From Arthrobacter sp. zg-Y844 (GTDB lineage Bacteria; Actinomycetota; Actinomycetes; Actinomycetales; Micrococcaceae): a DNA stretch of 64,000 bases. Positions 61,415 through 64,000 of this stretch are shown here, piece after piece; the first letter of the stretch is position 1, and every line of letters begins with the position of its first letter. A program made the position numbers and the translations under genes. Location: the NCBI RefSeq assembly GCF_024385465.1, contig NZ_JANFLS010000002.1, positions 124,001 to 188,000 of the forward strand, written 5' to 3'. The notes below the pieces were generated by a model, which was not told where the DNA came from, ran no database searches, and saw only the letters and a program-made list of their open reading frames with translations.

Positions 61415-62188
61415 TTGGGCTCAGACACCGTTGAAAATACTGCGCTGCGGCTGCAGGCGGTCCTTGAGATCCTCGCAGCAGAGGACCCGTCAGCTACCGG
61501 CAAGGTCAGCAGGGCAAAGGTACTCGGTGCCGCCCTGGACCGTGTGCCGCTCGCAGGACGCGAAGCGGAGGCCCTGGCCAGCGGCACCTCCCGCGGTGAG
61601 CGTGCCCTGGTGAATGCCACCACCAAGCTCGTCAAGGCGGGCTGGATCCTCAAGGAAGCCCGCTCGGGCTGGAGCATCACCAACGAGGGCCGCCGGGCCC
61701 TGAAGGACTTCCCGGAACCGGCGCACCTGTCGGCCGCCCTCAGCGGAAAGCCGGTGGCTGCGGCCGAAGCCGCTTCCCCGGCAGAGGAAGTAGTGGAAGA
61801 GGTCCTGCGCGACGCCGTCGCCGTCCCCTCCGCTCCGGCCGAGCAGCACGGCTCGCACCCGGAGACCGATATCCCGGAGCCGTCCTTCCCGCAGCCGGAG
61901 TCCGTGGCCCTCGCCGGCGATTTCGGTGCAGCGCTCGGCACCGAGGACTGGAATCCGGCCGGGGCACAGTTCGCCTTCGACCGCCATGACGAACTGTGGA
62001 AGCTCACGGTGGACCTGCCCGAAGGCACGTACACCTACAAGGTGGCCTTGAACGGTTCGTGGGAAGAGAACTACGGGTTCGACGCACACCGCGACGGCGG
62101 CAACATCGAGCTGTGGCATGCCGGCGGTCCGCTGACGTTCCTGTATGACCACGCCACGCACAACGTGGTCACCAAGGCAACCGCCTAG
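61415..62188 (+). CDS. Winged-helix protein fused to a pullulanase X25-like domain
   Basis: A 257-residue protein. Residues 1-95 look like a winged helix (LVNATTKLVKAGWILKEARSGWSITNEGRRAL). Residues 100-160 are an acidic/Pro linker. Residues 163-250 match the X25 module of pullulanases (ALAGDFGAALGTEDWNPAG, VDLPEGTYTYKVALNGSWEENYG), a beta-sandwich that packs beside amylolytic domains. No secretion signal is present, so it is cytosolic. The start is TTG, set by AAAGGAAT. A carbohydrate-linked regulator is the obvious guess. Confidence 0.8.
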   Translation: MGSDTVENTALRLQAVLEILAAEDPSATGKVSRAKVLGAALDRVPLAGREAEALASGTSRGERALVNATTKLVKAGWILKEARSGWSITNEGRRALKDFPEPAHLSAALSGKPVAAAEAASPAEEVVEEVLRDAVAVPSAPAEQHGSHPETDIPEPSFPQPESVALAGDFGAALGTEDWNPAGAQFAFDRHDELWKLTVDLPEGTYTYKVALNGSWEENYGFDAHRDGGNIELWHAGGPLTFLYDHATHNVVTKATA

Positions 62189-63627
62189 GACCGACGCGGC
62201 GTCGTGCCCGGACCCTCAACGGGGTCCACCAGGAATCCGCGGGGTTCCCGCACCCACCAGACCCGTTCGCGGCGCAGCTCCGCGGGCGTGGAAAAGCGGT
62301 AGCGGTAGACACGGGCACGGATCCAGCGGGGCGGCTCGCCGTCGAACGGGTCCCTGCGCAGCAGGCGCAGGGTCCGCCGGTCGGCGGTGAGCAGCTTCCG
62401 CAGCAGCACCGGGAACCAGGCACCCGAGGCGCCCAGGCCCAGGAACCACATCAGCCAGTCCAGCCGCAGATGATAGGGCGCAAACTGGCGCGGCATCCGG
62501 TGCGGGTCCCCGGGCTTGCCCTTGAACTCGTACTCCAGCCAGCGGGCGTCCGGCCCCGGCGGATCGTTGGTGCCCTCGATGACCACCTCGTTCCGGTGCC
62601 GCGTGATGCTGCCGAACGCCCCGTAGGCATTGGAGAGGTGCCAGCGGTTGAAGCTGGCATTCATCAGCTGGTCGCGGCGGACCAGATTCTTCAGCGGTGC
62701 CCACGCCCAGTACAGCACCGCCAGGGTCACGGCGCCGACGACGACGGCGAACGCCGCCGGGGTTGCCGCCGGATCCGGTGCGGCGAACTGTGCCTCCGGG
62801 AGCACCGCCTGCACCGCCGAATCGCTGATCGCCGTGCACGCGAGCAGGATGGTCAGCACGTTCAGCCAGGCGAAGTTCCCCGAAAGGACCAGCCAGAACT
62901 GGGTCACAATCACCACCGCCGCGGCAATCGACGCCACCGGCTGCGGGAAGAACAGGAAGAACGGCACCACCAGCTGGGCGAAGTGGTTGCCCAGCACCTC
63001 CATCCGGTGCAGCGGCTTTGGCAGGTGGTGGAAGAACCAGCTGGCCGGGTTCGGCATCGGCTGGGTTTCGTGGTGGTAGTACAGGGCGGTGAGGTCCCGC
63101 CACACCTTGTCGCCGCGCATCTTGATCAGGCCGGCACCGAATTCGAGCCGGAACACCAGCCAGCGGAAGGCCCACAGCACCGCGACCGGAACCGCGACGT
63201 CGTCCGAGCCGAGGAACGCGGCCAGGAACCCCGCCTCCAGCAGCAGCGATTCCCAGCCGAACCCGTAGAACGTCTGCCCGATGTTCACCACGGACAGGTA
63301 CAGCCCCCAGATAAACAGGAAAGCTGCCATCGGCAGCCACCACGGCCCGGACTGCGGCACTCCGGCCACCAACAGGGCGGCGACGACGGCGCCGGCCCAG
63401 ACCACTGCGAGCAGGAACCGGTCCGAATAGTGCCAGTGGAAGAGGGTGGGGATTCCCCTGCCCTTGATCCGGGCCAGGAACTGCGGGGCCGGGAGCAGGC
63501 CGTTTTCGCCGAGCAGCGCCGGAAACTGGGCGGCCGCGGAGAGGAACGCGATCAGGTAGACGGCGCCGATGCCGCGCTGCAGCACCTGTCGGGCGAACTC
63601 GTATCCTTCGGCGCTGAACCACTCCAT
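62185..63627 (-). CDS. Lipase maturation factor (LMF)-family membrane protein
   Basis: A 480-residue protein with about ten membrane helices. Seen: FHWHYSDRF, GWESLLLEAGFLAAFLG, FRLEFGAGLIKMRGD and the long YYHHETQPMPNPASWFFHHLPKPLHRMEV block, all hallmarks of LMF1-type proteins. Human LMF1 helps lipases fold in the ER; the bacterial role is unknown. TAGGCT eight bases before the ATG suggests a nearly leaderless mRNA. Its stop and the stop of the X25 gene share one CTAG. Confidence 0.9.
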   Translation of the reverse strand: MEWFSAEGYEFARQVLQRGIGAVYLIAFLSAAAQFPALLGENGLLPAPQFLARIKGRGIPTLFHWHYSDRFLLAVVWAGAVVAALLVAGVPQSGPWWLPMAAFLFIWGLYLSVVNIGQTFYGFGWESLLLEAGFLAAFLGSDDVAVPVAVLWAFRWLVFRLEFGAGLIKMRGDKVWRDLTALYYHHETQPMPNPASWFFHHLPKPLHRMEVLGNHFAQLVVPFFLFFPQPVASIAAAVVIVTQFWLVLSGNFAWLNVLTILLACTAISDSAVQAVLPEAQFAAPDPAATPAAFAVVVGAVTLAVLYWAWAPLKNLVRRDQLMNASFNRWHLSNAYGAFGSITRHRNEVVIEGTNDPPGPDARWLEYEFKGKPGDPHRMPRQFAPYHLRLDWLMWFLGLGASGAWFPVLLRKLLTADRRTLRLLRRDPFDGEPPRWIRARVYRYRFSTPAELRRERVWWVREPRGFLVDPVEGPGTTPRRS

Positions 63628-63682
63628 GGCATGTCAGCCTAGCTCCAGCGGCGGGCCGGCGCCGCCCGTCCGGGGGCCCGGC

Positions 63683-64000
63683 TTAAATGTACTTATTGAT
63701 GTACACCCAGCGTCCCCCGAGGTCTGCACGGAGGGCTTCGAGCAGGGTCGTGACGAGTTCGGGTGAATACCCGCCGGTGCCGGTATCAATAATGACCGCG
63801 AAGGACGCCATTGCCATGCAACTCCCCAGGTCCCAGTCACCGAATAGTCCCGTCCATGAGCAGTCGGGACAGGCAAGCCGAGGCTCGGGGCCGCCGTCGT
63901 ACCATTCACTGACCAGCGGAACAATCAGCTCGAGCGGAAACTGGAAGGGGCAGCGCCGGCAAACGGGACCCTCGGTACCCTCACCGGCAAAGTAGTACTC
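63683..64000 (-). CDS. Zinc-ribbon hypothetical protein, 5'-truncated by the window edge
   Basis: The minus strand is open from 64000 down to TAA at 63685-63683, 106 codons with no start inside the first part. It holds two Cys pairs (VCRRCPF and ACPDCSW) about 35 residues apart, which look like a zinc ribbon, then a domain ending in LRADLGGRWVYINKYI. The gene begins outside the window. I do not recognise the family. Confidence 0.75.
   Translation of the reverse strand, partial: EYYFAGEGTEGPVCRRCPFQFPLELIVPLVSEWYDGGPEPRLACPDCSWTGLFGDWDLGSCMAMASFAVIIDTGTGGYSPELVTTLLEALRADLGGRWVYINKYI

Overview
The window is high-GC actinobacterial chromosome. Gene content and order (eukaryote-like ileS, folC, DUF4233, ndk, rne, rplU, rpmA, obgE, proBA, nadD, rsfS), the RNase E with a long Ala/Pro/Arg-rich N-terminus, class Ib nrdHIEF, DivIVA-type and VKOR proteins, and many apparently leaderless genes point to Micrococcales, most likely Arthrobacter or a near relative in the Micrococcaceae. 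The genus is an inference. I see no rRNA, CRISPR array, integrase, transposase or prophage.

Layout. 1-20.3 kb is conserved housekeeping: the 3' part of ileS, folC, a DUF4233 membrane protein and ndk; a PRISE-type reductase, a maltokinase-cap protein and VKOR; then rne, rplU-rpmA, obgE, proB-proA, a small membrane protein, nadD, a disordered tail-anchored protein, rsfS and a histidine phosphatase. 20.4-20.7 kb holds two identical tRNA-Ala(GGC) genes and a terminator. 20.8-23.3 kb is a pnuC-nadR-nrtR operon for nicotinamide riboside salvage. 23.3-33 kb is accessory metabolism: YhhN, lactone-oxidase-like and racemase-like proteins, a fatty acid desaturase, an APP1-domain protein, a lipoprotein, an NmrA-like protein, and a FUSC transporter with a LysR regulator. 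33.4-37.5 kb is nrdHIEF. 37.5-41.4 kb has a membrane protein, a DUF664/DinB protein, an ABC exporter and a lipoprotein. 41.4-44.5 kb is a second NAD-salvage operon: a PRPP-synthetase-like gene, a nicotinamide phosphoribosyltransferase-like gene and a second NrtR-like regulator whose Nudix signature is destroyed. 44.6-64 kb is mixed: a tandem-DivIVA membrane protein, arfB, a broken DUF1697 gene, SDR, VOC and WYL genes, a CoA-transferase, MOSC, a VanY-type peptidase, umuDC with a LexA box, TM2, reductases, an unknown small gene with a LexA box over its promoter, SRAP, a thioesterase, a lipoate-ligase-like protein, a winged-helix/X25 fusion, an LMF-family membrane protein and the end of a zinc-ribbon gene.

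How the parts work together. The strongest theme is NAD economy. Two separate nicotinamide/NR salvage operons each end in their own NrtR-family regulator and each starts at a different perfect palindrome next to the -10 box; nadD of the general NAD pathway lies between. The Prs-like plus Nampt-like pair is the same annotated gene pair as phage NAD reconstitution pathway 1 (NARP1), so its product could be NMN or, if like the phage enzymes, NAD+ from ADP-ribose. A second theme is DNA damage and dNTP supply: nrdHIEF behind NrdR-like boxes, umuDC, SRAP and an unknown LexA-box gene. A third is transcript structure: at least twelve genes have a TANNNT-like hexamer exactly six bases before the start codon, and in four places the TAG stop of one gene forms the first half of the next -10 box.
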